Below are positions 8,937 through 17,033 of a stretch of DNA of 22,825 nucleotides, in pieces. Position numbers and translations under genes: made by a program. Source of the stretch: Phototrophicales bacterium. GTDB taxonomy: Bacteria > Chloroflexota > Anaerolineae > Aggregatilineales > Phototrophicaceae. The notes under the pieces are model-generated. The model was not told the DNA's origin. It saw only the letters and a program-made list of their open reading frames with translations, and did no database searches. How positions within the stretch are numbered: the first letter of the stretch is position 1; the number at the start of each line of letters is the position of its first letter. The stretch lies in the NCBI GenBank assembly GCA_002794515.1, contig PGTJ01000006.1, forward strand, positions 1 to 22,825. Reading direction: 5' to 3'.

Positions 8937-9863
8937 ATGGTTGCTGTATTAATTATTGCCGCATTACTCATCATTGCTGTGATGGTGTATATTGGTCTGC
9001 GCGAAGATCGCAATGTAGATCCTTTACAAGAACGTCTGGCGCAATATGGGGAACGCGAACTGCCCGATTCATTAGAAGAGGTCGAACTCTCGATCTCGTT
9101 CAAAGAACGTGTGCTTGTGCCGATGATGAAGGGTTTGGCACGGATTGTTGTGCGGTTTACACCGCAAAAACAACTCGAAGCGACTCGGCGTAAGCTCGAA
9201 ATCGCGGGCATGACCACAGACCCTAGCGTGTTCTTTTTGCAACGCATCGTTTTTACGATGCTACTCGGTATTGGTGGTGCGATTTTGGGTTTGGTTATCC
9301 AAAAACAACCCTTTCTCAATTCGATGCTTTATGCCATTGGTGGGGCGGCTATTGGCTATTATCTCCCCATGTCACAAGTGAATAGCAAAATCAAAAAGCG
9401 CCAAACCGAGATCATTAAGGCATTGCCCGATGCGCTCGACTTGTTGGTCATCTGCGTTGAAGCAGGTCTTGGCTTCGATATGGCAATGGGTAAAGTATAC
9501 GAAAAATGGGATAACCAACTGGCACTCGCCTTCGGGCGTGTTTTGCGCGAAATTCAATTGGGCAAATTACGCCGTGAGGCATTGCGCGATATGGCGGCAC
9601 GTATGGATGTCCCCGATGTGAACTCGTTCACCGCCGCCATCATCCAAGCCGATCAACTCGGTGTGAGCATGGCGACCATTTTGCGTGTGCAATCTGACCA
9701 AATGCGTACCAAACGTCGTCAACGCGCACAAGAAAAAGCACAACAAGCCCCCGTAAAAATGATGATCCCGATGGTATTGCTCATCTTTCCGTCTATCTGG
9801 ATTGTGCTATTGGGACCCGCTGTGTTGCAGGTCATGGCTTCTAGTGTGAGTAGTGTCTTCTAA
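8937..9863 (+). CDS. tadC: TadC-like type II secretion F-domain membrane protein
   Basis: A 308-residue platform protein, second of the TadB/TadC pair. It starts with a membrane helix (1-20), then a charged segment with a DPLQERLAQYGER motif seen in many actinobacterial and Chloroflexota TadC proteins. A hydrophobic hairpin lies at about 100-145; the T2SSF domain runs from about 160 to 285, with ALPDALDLLVICVEAGLGFDMAM and ADQLGVSMATILRVQSDQMR, and a final membrane helix follows. A GAGG ribosome site lies upstream of the ATG. It is the last recognisable Tad gene; no TadE/TadF minor pilin, Flp pilin or prepilin peptidase follows. The comF ATG is 27 bases downstream. Confidence 0.93.
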   Translation: MVAVLIIAALLIIAVMVYIGLREDRNVDPLQERLAQYGERELPDSLEEVELSISFKERVLVPMMKGLARIVVRFTPQKQLEATRRKLEIAGMTTDPSVFFLQRIVFTMLLGIGGAILGLVIQKQPFLNSMLYAIGGAAIGYYLPMSQVNSKIKKRQTEIIKALPDALDLLVICVEAGLGFDMAMGKVYEKWDNQLALAFGRVLREIQLGKLRREALRDMAARMDVPDVNSFTAAIIQADQLGVSMATILRVQSDQMRTKRRQRAQEKAQQAPVKMMIPMVLLIFPSIWIVLLGPAVLQVMASSVSSVF

Positions 9864-9880
9864 ATCGTCACCATACTCTT

Positions 9881-9885
9881 GGAGG
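9881..9885 (+). promoter_or_regulatory. Ribosome binding site deciding the comF start
   Basis: GGAGG lies five bases before the ATG at 9891. The frame is also open from a TTG at 9879, but that start would place this site inside the coding region, so the ATG at 9891 is preferred. Confidence 0.75.
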
Positions 9886-9890
9886 CAGAA

Positions 9891-10595
9891 ATGCCCGACA
9901 TGATTATCGAAGAAGCCCCGCAGAGACCTGTAGGGCTTTTTTTGATTATTCGACAAATCAGCCAGTGGGGGCTGGATTTACTCTTCCCGCCTCGTTGTGG
10001 CAATTGTGGACGGGTCGATGTCGGTTGGTGTGATGACTGCACCACCCTACTCGCCGAATGTCCACTTGTCTCTAAACTAAAATCGTTATCCGAGACTTTC
10101 TCTGTCATCTCTAGTGGTGTGCATGAGGGCATCTTGCGCGAGGCATTGCACAACCTCAAGTATTTGCGCCAAACACAATTGGTATCGCTATTCGGAGCGC
10201 GATTAGCATCACTTTGGGTAGAACAAAACAGATCTGCCGATTTTATCACCTGTGTGCCAATGGGCATGAATCGCTTAAAAGAACGCGGATATAACCAAGC
10301 CGATTTAATCGCCCAATCATTTGCATATCGTGTCCATATCCCCTACATCCCCCATGCGCTCACCCGTGTTAAAGAGACTATTTCGCAAGTCGGGCTATCG
10401 GCACAAGAACGCCAAAATAACATGCGTGGTGTTTTTAAGGCGCAATCTGAGGAAATTAGGGGTAAAATAGGTATAATCGTTGATGATGTATTGACGACTG
10501 GCGCTACACTTTCTGAGTGCGCCAACGCACTATATGACGGTGGGGCAAAACGGGTTTATGGATTAACCATCACCCGTGCCTCTGATGTGTTTTGA
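9891..10595 (+). CDS. comF: ComF family phosphoribosyltransferase-like protein
   Basis: A 234-residue ComF/GntX family protein. An N-terminal zinc ribbon carries four cysteines, Cys36 and Cys39 (RCGNCG) and Cys47 and Cys50 (WCDDC), right after the family's LDLLFPPRC motif. The type I phosphoribosyltransferase domain has the PRPP loop IIVDDVLTTGAT (195-206) and ERGYNQADLIAQ (131-142). ComF is required for DNA uptake in naturally competent bacteria, where Tad-like or type IV pili bring DNA to the surface, so its position behind tadC is suggestive. The enzymatic substrate is unknown. The first codons overlap a terminator-like hairpin (9913-9943), so its expression from the Tad promoter may be limited. 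hpf follows after 36 bases. Confidence 0.92.
   Translation: MPDMIIEEAPQRPVGLFLIIRQISQWGLDLLFPPRCGNCGRVDVGWCDDCTTLLAECPLVSKLKSLSETFSVISSGVHEGILREALHNLKYLRQTQLVSLFGARLASLWVEQNRSADFITCVPMGMNRLKERGYNQADLIAQSFAYRVHIPYIPHALTRVKETISQVGLSAQERQNNMRGVFKAQSEEIRGKIGIIVDDVLTTGATLSECANALYDGGAKRVYGLTITRASDVF
9913..9943 (+). terminator. Intrinsic-terminator-like hairpin inside the 5' end of comF
   Basis: AAGCCC (9913-9918) pairs with GGGCTT (9933-9938), with an inner CAG/CTG helix and an AGAC tetraloop, separated by a two-by-two internal loop. A run of seven T (9937-9943) follows directly. This is the classic layout of a Rho-independent terminator, but it lies at codons 8-18 of comF. It could end part of the Tad transcripts or attenuate comF-hpf, with translating ribosomes preventing the hairpin. 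Confidence 0.6.
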
Positions 10596-10617
10596 AAAAT
10601 TTATTTCACTTTGACTG

Positions 10618-10623
10618 AAGGAG
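10618..10623 (+). promoter_or_regulatory. Ribosome binding site deciding the hpf start
   Basis: AAGGAG lies eight bases before the ATG at 10632. An in-frame TTG at 10611 would put this site inside the gene, and HPF proteins normally begin at the MNVNIHGQ-like segment. Confidence 0.8.
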
Positions 10624-10631
10624 TTTCCCGC

Positions 10632-11255
10632 ATGAACGTGAACATACACGGACAAAATCTGACCATCACTGACGGCATTGAGCAATATGCACAGGAGCAA
10701 CTGGGCAAATTAGACCGTTATTTGCCCAATATCTCGGATATTCGGTTGGAATTGGCACGCCGACATACCAAGCGGGGAGAAGATTTAACGACTGCCCAAA
10801 TTACCCTGCGTCATACACGCGGTGCAATTTTACGGTCAGAAGTGGTTGTACAGGGCAATGGGCGCGATGCAACACTCGCCGCCATCAACGAGGCGGCAGA
10901 TAAAATGTATCGTCAGATAGAACGGTTTAAGGGCAAACAGAAAAAATCGCGTCGTGGCAACCGCGATGAACATTTCAAATATCGTGCCACCGTTGAAGAA
11001 CTAGAAACAGCCGAGGAACTTCCTCAAGTGAGTGTCCCAGATACATTACCCGATTATGACGATGATGCCGAAATTGTGCGTCGCAAAGTCATCCTCATGG
11101 TTGGCATGAGTGAACAGGATGCCATCGACCAAATGGAATTGCTCGGACATCCCTTCTTCGTATTTTTGAACAGTGAGACCAATACGGTGAATGTCTTGTA
11201 TCGGCGCGAAAGTGGTGGGTATGGGATACTCGTGCCACAAACACCTAATCAATAA
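10632..11255 (+). CDS. hpf: Long-form ribosome hibernation promoting factor
   Basis: A 207-residue long HPF. The N-terminal S30AE/YfiA domain (about 1-110) starts MNVNIHGQNLTITDGIEQY and carries a basic stretch GKQKKSRRG that lies along rRNA in the family. A linker (about 115-145) leads to the C-terminal S30AE_C dimerisation domain with IVRRKVILMVGMSEQDAIDQMELLGHPFFVF, NTVNVLYRR and YGILVPQ. Long HPF alone dimerises ribosomes into inactive 100S particles in stationary phase or stress. It lies 36 bases behind comF and before a clear terminator, so comF-hpf probably form the end of a transcription unit. hpf is often next to comF in bacteria, which supports both calls. Confidence 0.95.
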   Translation: MNVNIHGQNLTITDGIEQYAQEQLGKLDRYLPNISDIRLELARRHTKRGEDLTTAQITLRHTRGAILRSEVVVQGNGRDATLAAINEAADKMYRQIERFKGKQKKSRRGNRDEHFKYRATVEELETAEELPQVSVPDTLPDYDDDAEIVRRKVILMVGMSEQDAIDQMELLGHPFFVFLNSETNTVNVLYRRESGGYGILVPQTPNQ

Positions 11256-11265
11256 TATTGATGTG

Positions 11266-11292
11266 CGGGGGATGGGCATCATCCCCCGTTTT
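11266..11292 (+). terminator. Rho-independent terminator after hpf
   Basis: A perfect nine-pair stem, CGGGGGATG/CATCCCCCG, with loop GGCAT and a TTTT tail on the plus strand. Its right arm overlaps the stop codon of the convergent glycosyltransferase gene (TGA at 11281-11279), so it may also affect the 3' end of the opposing transcript, though no T-run exists on that strand. Confidence 0.8.
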
Positions 11293-12040
11293 CACGCCAT
11301 AAACCACGCAACAGCCAATACTTTTTGAACTCGTACCACGACATCAACAGGCTTAACCTCAAGCCATGTAATCCATCTTGATACCCCTTTAATTCAAAAA
11401 AACGCCATTTGAAGTGTCGAATCGGTTGCAAGATATAATTGCGTAATTTCGGGCGCACGCCTCTTTCATACAAAATTTTCGCCTCGTATGCCGTATATTT
11501 GCGTTGTTTTTGGGCGAATTGGCGGGCATTATCATAATTATAATGCGTGAGTGGATGGGTCAATGTGCCAAGTTCGCCATCGAGCATCACTACCTCATGC
11601 ACCTTGCGCGTGGGGTCGTACCGGGCAAACCCAACTTTTAATAACCGAGTCTGATAATCGGGATACCATCCCGTAGCACGGGTCAATTTGCCAAAAATAT
11701 AATTATGCCGCGGGATACGCCAACCCACTGCCTCATCTGTTTGAATAACACGGCGAATTTCATCGGCGAGGGGTGCATCGACCCGTTCATCGGCATCGAC
11801 AAATAATACCCAGTCGGTTTTGCCACGCACACTATCTAAAGCGGCATTACGTTGGGTGGCGTAATCGCTAAATGGATGTTGTATCACATCTGCCCCTGTC
11901 CTACGTGCTAGATCAACCGTGTTATCGGTGCTATACGAATCGAACACCAACACAGCATCGGCAAATTTGACCGATTGAATGCACGCCTCGATATGGCGCG
12001 CTTCGTTATAGGTGAGGATGATCGCCGTCAGGTGCGTCAT
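11279..12040 (-). CDS. Family 2 glycosyltransferase (WaaE/KdtX-like)
   Basis: A 253-residue GT-A fold enzyme that transfers a sugar from a nucleotide donor, probably to an envelope glycan or lipid-linked intermediate at the inner membrane face. Signature motifs are AIILTYNEARHIEACIQSV (6-24), the DSYSTDNT segment, and the metal-binding DXD as Asp-Ala-Asp in LFVDADERV. The order and size resemble the WaaE/KdtX beta-glucosyltransferase subfamily of LPS core enzymes, which in monoderms means only a related fold. There is no membrane helix; the C-terminal part is basic and aromatic, suited to membrane contact. The ATG overlaps the stop of the upstream glycosyltransferase by four bases (ATGA), indicating coupling. 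The substrate is unknown. Confidence 0.9.
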   Translation of the reverse strand: MTHLTAIILTYNEARHIEACIQSVKFADAVLVFDSYSTDNTVDLARRTGADVIQHPFSDYATQRNAALDSVRGKTDWVLFVDADERVDAPLADEIRRVIQTDEAVGWRIPRHNYIFGKLTRATGWYPDYQTRLLKVGFARYDPTRKVHEVVMLDGELGTLTHPLTHYNYDNARQFAQKQRKYTAYEAKILYERGVRPKLRNYILQPIRHFKWRFFELKGYQDGLHGLRLSLLMSWYEFKKYWLLRGLWRENGG

Positions 12041-12978
12041 GATGATTTTGCCATGCGTTGGATAGTCTGATAGGCATGGATAAGCGCCATCTTCTGATCA
12101 GATGACAAGGCAGTATCGGCTTGGGTTTGACGGATTTTTTTTGCCATGCCGATGCGTATCATATAACGGATAAAAATTTGTTGCCACATGGGCAAATATC
12201 GCTTGAATAAGATTAATCGGCTCGTCCACAGATAGATCTGGCTTTGTGGGCGCACCTGCCCTGTACTTTTACCACTCAAATGCGTGATATGTGCCTGTGG
12301 AACGCAATATACATCCCACCCCGCTTTGCGGATACGCCATGCCCAATCCACTTCTTCACAATACATAAAAAATGCCTCATCAAACATGCCTGTTTGGGCG
12401 ATGACCTCATAGCGGAGCATCATGGTCGCGCCGAGCGTAAAATCCACCAAAAAGGGTTTTTCGGATTGGTATAACGTCTGTGGATAGCGCCCATTGAAAC
12501 GTCCTTCATGCCAACGCCCGCGCATCGGGAAAAATTCCGCCCAGACTTGTCGCCAATCAGGAAAGCCGAATGCACCATGTTGAAAACTGCCATCTTCATA
12601 AAATAGTTGCGCCCCCACCAAACCCGCTTTAGGATATGCGAACAGGGTATCATATAAAATCTTGGTCGCCCCTTTATGAGTGATGGTATCTGGATTGAGC
12701 AGATACACCGCTTTTGGCGGTGTATCTAATGCCATAATGCGCTGGATAGCATGATTATTGCCCCGTCCAAAGCCGAGATTTTCGGTGCTGGCATACACAT
12801 CGACCTGTGGAAAGTGCTGGCGGATGACATCCACCGTGCCATCGGCTGAGGCGCTATCCACCACATAAACCTGCGCTTGCAATCCGCTATCGGCTAAATC
12901 ATCATACAACGATCGCAAACAATTAATAATCAAATCGCGCACATTCCACGTCACAATGACAACGGCAATATCGAGCAT
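12037..12978 (-). CDS. Family 2 glycosyltransferase (WbbL rhamnosyltransferase-like)
   Basis: A protein of about 313 residues, GT2 family. It begins MLDIAVVIVTWNVRDLIINCL, the usual N-terminus of WbbL-like enzymes, followed by VDSASADGTV and ENLGFGRGNN. The metal-binding region is YLLNPDTIT, and the acceptor-side motif is MFDEAFFMYCEEVDWAWRIRKAGW, typical of rhamnosyl/galactofuranosyl-type transferases of cell-wall polysaccharides. A GTG two codons earlier (12984) overlaps the preceding stop; I prefer the ATG at 12978 because an AGGG site is better spaced. It is tightly packed with the upstream lipoprotein gene and overlaps the next glycosyltransferase by four bases. The donor sugar cannot be read from the sequence. 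Confidence 0.9.
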   Translation of the reverse strand: MLDIAVVIVTWNVRDLIINCLRSLYDDLADSGLQAQVYVVDSASADGTVDVIRQHFPQVDVYASTENLGFGRGNNHAIQRIMALDTPPKAVYLLNPDTITHKGATKILYDTLFAYPKAGLVGAQLFYEDGSFQHGAFGFPDWRQVWAEFFPMRGRWHEGRFNGRYPQTLYQSEKPFLVDFTLGATMMLRYEVIAQTGMFDEAFFMYCEEVDWAWRIRKAGWDVYCVPQAHITHLSGKSTGQVRPQSQIYLWTSRLILFKRYLPMWQQIFIRYMIRIGMAKKIRQTQADTALSSDQKMALIHAYQTIQRMAKSS

Positions 12979-12980
12979 CG

Positions 12981-14357
12981 TCACCGCCCTAATTGTGACA
13001 GGTCATAACCTGTCGTGCCGATGAAACGGTTTAGGTCGGCTAAATCGGCATTACGAATAGGCAATAACGCATCTTGACCGATGAGCAAGCGCAATGGACG
13101 ACCTGCTATTGGGTCTTGTGCCATTTGTGGCAACACCTCGTTGAGGCGCAATTGAATCCCCAATTCGACCTCTAGTGGATACATCACCACACCATACGGG
13201 AAGGTGATGCTCCGTTGCCCAATTGTCACACCTGTGATATCGAGGGTGGCGAGTTGATCTGCAGAGAGCATCCCACCCGCACATTCGTCATTGGCAATCG
13301 CGCTGACTAAATCACGCGGTTCAGCTTTATCAATCACCGATAAAGGTTGGACATTGGCAATATCCAAGAGCAAATCGGGCAAAAACCAGCTATAAAAATC
13401 ACGGATGTTCAAGCGACATAACACCCGATTTTGGATTACACCGATATTCTGACTACCCAATGTGCGACTAATCAGCCAAACACCTTGTGTGCCAGTGACC
13501 AATTTGGACACATCCAACGGGCGGGGTGTGGGTGTTGGCGCGATAGTCGGCTCTGATGTAGGTGTGGCTTCGGGGATAGCCGTTGCTTCTGTTTGTGGGG
13601 TAGCATCTGCTTCGGATGTCGCATCAGCTTGTGGGGTCAGATCGGCTTCTGGGGTGGCATCCAATTCAAGCGCGGCGGTCATATCCGCTTCTGGGAGGCG
13701 CGTAGGGATAGATATGGGCATAAAAACCGATACCGCATCTGGATTCTTGGCAATCTGTAATGCCACATCACCACAATCATTCGCCAATGCCGCCATAACG
13801 GTCATGCCATCTAAAATCGGAATTGTCACCACACCTTTATCCGATTCGCATAAGGCGCGTAACCCCTCTCCATACGAATCAAGCAATATCACCTCAAAAT
13901 ACAAACTGGTACGCTCATAGATTTCGAGGACAACCTGCTCAGATACACGGCGTTCTACCAACCGGATAATATCACCAACCGTGGTGATCTCATCCCAATC
14001 GGTTTGTGATAACCCAACATTGAAATCGGTCAGAAATGTAGCTTGGATAGGGGCAATATCATCGATAGCCAAGCGAGATAACGGTGTTGTGGTGGTTAAT
14101 GGTTCACTGAGTTGGGTGGATGCACCCAAAATCTGCAATACGCGCATTTGGATGGTGCTATCTGGACGAATAGCGAGGCGGAATGGATTTTCAATAAAGC
14201 CCGCAGTATATTGTACCCGCTCCTCAAAAATCAATGTTGGAAAGGGTGTAGCAGTTGGGATAACACCACTTTGTTGTGGAGGTGTTGTATCTGCCCGTCC
14301 ACCACCGCATCCCGCCAGCGCCACGATTGCCATGCACATGATGATTATCCGCCACAT
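12981..14357 (-). CDS. Lipoprotein with Thr/Ala/Pro-rich linker, unknown function
   Basis: A 458-residue exported lipoprotein. The signal peptide ends in a lipobox VALAGC with acylated Cys17, then Gly-Gly-Gly. A first domain (about 45-220) and a second domain (about 282-458) are joined by a low-complexity linker (about 222-281) made of Ala-Asp-Ala-Thr and Thr-Pro variants. Both halves have segments that recall bacterial solute-binding folds (for example GVVTIPILDGMTVMAALAND and LVSAIANDECAGGMLSADQLA), so a duplicated periplasmic-binding-like structure is possible, but I do not recognise the family. The GAGGG ribosome site is well placed. It is 18 bases after the FlgD-like gene and overlaps the glycosyltransferase region, so it probably belongs to an envelope-glycan operon. 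No ABC transporter permease is nearby. Confidence 0.65.
   Translation of the reverse strand: MWRIIIMCMAIVALAGCGGGRADTTPPQQSGVIPTATPFPTLIFEERVQYTAGFIENPFRLAIRPDSTIQMRVLQILGASTQLSEPLTTTTPLSRLAIDDIAPIQATFLTDFNVGLSQTDWDEITTVGDIIRLVERRVSEQVVLEIYERTSLYFEVILLDSYGEGLRALCESDKGVVTIPILDGMTVMAALANDCGDVALQIAKNPDAVSVFMPISIPTRLPEADMTAALELDATPEADLTPQADATSEADATPQTEATAIPEATPTSEPTIAPTPTPRPLDVSKLVTGTQGVWLISRTLGSQNIGVIQNRVLCRLNIRDFYSWFLPDLLLDIANVQPLSVIDKAEPRDLVSAIANDECAGGMLSADQLATLDITGVTIGQRSITFPYGVVMYPLEVELGIQLRLNEVLPQMAQDPIAGRPLRLLIGQDALLPIRNADLADLNRFIGTTGYDLSQLGR
13515..13694 (-). repeat. Degenerate Ala/Asp/Thr/Pro-coding repeat in the lipoprotein gene
   Basis: Imperfect short repeats encode units such as ATPEAD, LTPQAD, ATSEAD and ATPQTE, then ATPTSEP and IAPTPTP. 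This is a flexible spacer between two folded parts. Such tracts change length easily by slippage in steps of one unit. Confidence 0.7.
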
Positions 14358-14375
14358 GTTTCGTCCCTCTCTAAT

Positions 14376-15764
14376 CTATTCAGATGGCACTAATTCAATT
14401 TCGCGCCGTCCCACATCGCTATTATACACATTCACATCTTCATGTATCAAACCCGCCCAACAGGCTTGTGGATTGGCAGTCGGGATGAGGTCGGTCATGC
14501 GAATTGCGCCCCACACCACCGCCCGTTTGCCTGCGGGCAAATAATAATAGGTGTTATCGTTGGTCGGGTCTGTGATTGCCACCAATTCATCGGGACTACC
14601 GATTGCCCAGCGCCAGGGATAGCTGACTTCGGATGTTTCGCATTGGATGCCCACACGCCACACGCCCGATTGTTCATACTGCCCCAGCGAGGCGGCGAGT
14701 TGTCTCTGGTCATACACCGTCCCTGGGGGCGGTCCCGATGTGCGGATGGGTGTGATACCATAATTTTCAACGGTGAGCGAAAAGACCAACAAATCACCGA
14801 TACGCATGGTGATGGGCAACAGATTGGCATCATTCGGGTTATTGGGCATGGGGATGAGCGCCCCAATGGCATTCATCGATGACGCATACGAGGCATCATA
14901 GGGTGCAGTGACGAACACCACCGTCGCCCCATTGGGTTGCCCAACAATTTCAGCACGGGGCTTGCCACCATCTTTGATTGTCAATTGCGCCTCGCGCTTC
15001 GAGGCTTGCCCAATGGGGTCGCGTGCTTCGGCAACAATGGTATACATACCATCATCAGGCGGATCGGCATCAATATCCACACCCCCTTCATAATCGAAGC
15101 TATGTCGCCCTGCCTCGCCCGATAAACGGCTCTCTTCTCGGCGAGAGATAGGCAAGCGTTGCCCATTTTGGTCTATCAGATACACATCGAGCGTAGCATC
15201 TTTATCTAAATACACATTAATCAACACGCGGTCATCAATACCATCTTGATTCGGGGTGAATATCGGTGGCGAGACGGTGAATTCAATCATCTGTGGTGGT
15301 AATGGGATTTCATCACCCATGACGGTTAGCTTGCCACGTTGCTCCATTGTTTCATCATCATCTTGGGCGCGAACAGATAATACCCATTCATACTCACCAC
15401 TGGGGATGAGCCGACGCAATATATCACCTTGTAAGGTTTCATTGGGCAACAAATACCCATCCACCACCCCACTGAACAATACATTATATTCGCCAGCAGA
15501 ACGGCGTTCATCTTTACGGAAGTAAAATTCGCGCTTATCGGCTTGACGAATGAACACCAGCGATACAAAAGCGTTGCGACTGATTTCATAACGAAATTGT
15601 GTCAGGTCATCCACACCATCGGCATTAGGCGAGATAGTATCGAGCGAATTTTCGACACGCACCAACAATGGGCGTGGGGGTTGCACAACAAAAAGCCCAA
15701 TCACCACCATAATCGCGGTCATGATAAGGGCAGAAATGAGGGTTAAACCAACTGGAAAACGCAT
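14376..15764 (-). CDS. Membrane-anchored surface protein with two FlgD/CHU_C-like Ig motifs
   Basis: A 462-residue protein with one N-terminal membrane helix (about 7-28) and a large extracellular part. Two copies of the pattern Ser/Thr-Pro-Asn-x-Asp-Gly-x-Asp-Asp occur, SPNADGVDD (45-53) and TPNQDGIDD (170-178). This is the calcium-binding-like loop at the start of FlgD-type and CHU_C-type Ig domains, each followed by a beta-rich stretch ending in GEYEWVLSVRA and DGMYTIVAEARD segments. The C-terminal 170 residues (about 290-462) contain Cys, Trp and Tyr-rich beta segments that I do not recognise. A GAGGTGAC site precedes the ATG. It is 18 bases before the lipoprotein and heads the apparent surface operon. 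The role is probably structural or adhesive; FlgD of flagella itself is unlikely as there are no flagellar genes. Confidence 0.7.
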   Translation of the reverse strand: MRFPVGLTLISALIMTAIMVVIGLFVVQPPRPLLVRVENSLDTISPNADGVDDLTQFRYEISRNAFVSLVFIRQADKREFYFRKDERRSAGEYNVLFSGVVDGYLLPNETLQGDILRRLIPSGEYEWVLSVRAQDDDETMEQRGKLTVMGDEIPLPPQMIEFTVSPPIFTPNQDGIDDRVLINVYLDKDATLDVYLIDQNGQRLPISRREESRLSGEAGRHSFDYEGGVDIDADPPDDGMYTIVAEARDPIGQASKREAQLTIKDGGKPRAEIVGQPNGATVVFVTAPYDASYASSMNAIGALIPMPNNPNDANLLPITMRIGDLLVFSLTVENYGITPIRTSGPPPGTVYDQRQLAASLGQYEQSGVWRVGIQCETSEVSYPWRWAIGSPDELVAITDPTNDNTYYYLPAGKRAVVWGAIRMTDLIPTANPQACWAGLIHEDVNVYNSDVGRREIELVPSE

Positions 15765-15833
15765 GTCACCTCACAATTTTCGATACACATGCTTGCGAGT
15801 GTAACGGTATATCGGTCATGGGACAAGGGCAAA

Positions 15834-17000
15834 CTATCGCTTGAGTTTGTGCATCCGTTCATTGGCAACGCGGATGACATCATCACCTTTACAAAAGGCG
15901 AAACGCACATGCTTACTCCCCAGATGTTTATGTTCAGCGCTATAAAAGGCGCTGGTCGGAATAACCGCCACACCAATTTCGGTTATCATATAATGCGAAA
16001 ATGCCACATCATCACCATCGAACAGCTCAGAAAAATCGGACATGACGAAATATGTGCCTTGTGGGGTGAACGATTTGAAACCCGCTTCATTCACACCTTG
16101 CATCATCAAATCACGTTTTTCGGTGTACATGGCGCGATAATCTTCGTAATACGAACTAGGCAATTTGAATGCTTCGGATAAGGCAATTTGGGCAGGATGA
16201 TTACCGACAAAGGTGATATATTGACGAGCTTGGGTCACACCTTTGATTAAATCAGGATGTCCATAAACCCAGCCAGTCTTCCAACCTGTCATGCCAAAGG
16301 TCTTGCCCGCGCTCCCGATGGTGACGGTGCGCTCGAACATATTGGGCAAGGTGGCGATAGGGATGTGGACAGCATCATCGAATATCAAATGCTCATATAC
16401 CTCATCGGAGATGACGGTGACATCATATTCTTTGCACAAATCGGCAATCTGGGTCAATTCTTGATATGAAAACACCTTGCCAATGGGGTTATGTGGCGTA
16501 TTGAGGATAATCGCCCGTGTTTTTGGATTAAACGCCTTGCGGAGTTCATCAGCATTGAATTGCCATTGTGGTGGATAAAGCGGGACATACACAGGCACAC
16601 CACCCGCCATCAATACCCCAGGGGCATAACTATCAAAAAATGGCTCGATGATAATCACCTCGTCACCGGGGTCTATCAGCCCCATAATCGAGGCAAAAAC
16701 AGCTTCGGTCGCCCCTGCGGTGATAATCACACCTGATTGTGGGTCTATATCCATGCCATAATGTCGCCCGATAAAATTCGCCACGCCCTGACGCGCCACC
16801 AGCGCCCCCGCGCCAGGGGCATATTGGTTATATAAACCCGATTGAAGCGCATTGACATAGGCTTGCACCACTTCTGGCGCACCATCAAAATCGGGTCTGC
16901 CCTGCCCCAAATTGACGGCATTATATTGTTGGGCAAGGGCATTAATTTCGGTGAAGATGGTCGTCCCAAAAGGGATAACACGATTGGCTATGCGTGGCAT
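15834..17000 (-). CDS. Class I/II pyridoxal-phosphate aminotransferase
   Basis: A 388-residue fold-type I aminotransferase, cytosolic. PLP-binding residues are visible: Asn171 in NTPHNPIGK, Asp199 and Tyr202 in ISDEVYEHL, Schiff-base Lys233 in GSAGKTFGMTGWKTGW, and the substrate carboxylate Arg in HVRFAFCKGDD near the C-terminus. The subfamily resembles methionine/kynurenine-type aminotransferases (YbdL-like) with broad amino-acid specificity; the exact substrate cannot be read. The frame opens at a TTG (17018), but that codon overlaps the GGAGGA ribosome site, so the ATG at 17000 is the start. It is 33 bases after rnhA and 69 bases before the FlgD-like gene, whose operon it may or may not share. 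Confidence 0.92.
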   Translation of the reverse strand: MPRIANRVIPFGTTIFTEINALAQQYNAVNLGQGRPDFDGAPEVVQAYVNALQSGLYNQYAPGAGALVARQGVANFIGRHYGMDIDPQSGVIITAGATEAVFASIMGLIDPGDEVIIIEPFFDSYAPGVLMAGGVPVYVPLYPPQWQFNADELRKAFNPKTRAIILNTPHNPIGKVFSYQELTQIADLCKEYDVTVISDEVYEHLIFDDAVHIPIATLPNMFERTVTIGSAGKTFGMTGWKTGWVYGHPDLIKGVTQARQYITFVGNHPAQIALSEAFKLPSSYYEDYRAMYTEKRDLMMQGVNEAGFKSFTPQGTYFVMSDFSELFDGDDVAFSHYMITEIGVAVIPTSAFYSAEHKHLGSKHVRFAFCKGDDVIRVANERMHKLKR

Positions 17001-17010
17001 AAGTATTATA

Positions 17011-17016
17011 TCCTCC
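17011..17016 (-). promoter_or_regulatory. Ribosome binding site deciding the aminotransferase start
   Basis: GGAGGA on the minus strand, ten bases before the ATG at 17000. It touches the in-frame TTG at 17018-17016, which rules that codon out as the natural start. Confidence 0.7.
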
Positions 17017-17033
17017 AAAGATGTTTGTTCGTA

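Noticed and set aside
13462..13920. A 152-codon plus-strand frame rich in Val, Ala and Ser
   Set aside because: It is the antisense image of the lipoprotein's repeat linker; the bias comes from the repeat.
14442..14882. A 146-codon plus-strand frame
   Set aside because: Antisense to the FlgD-like gene, which has a signal anchor, domain motifs and a good ribosome site.
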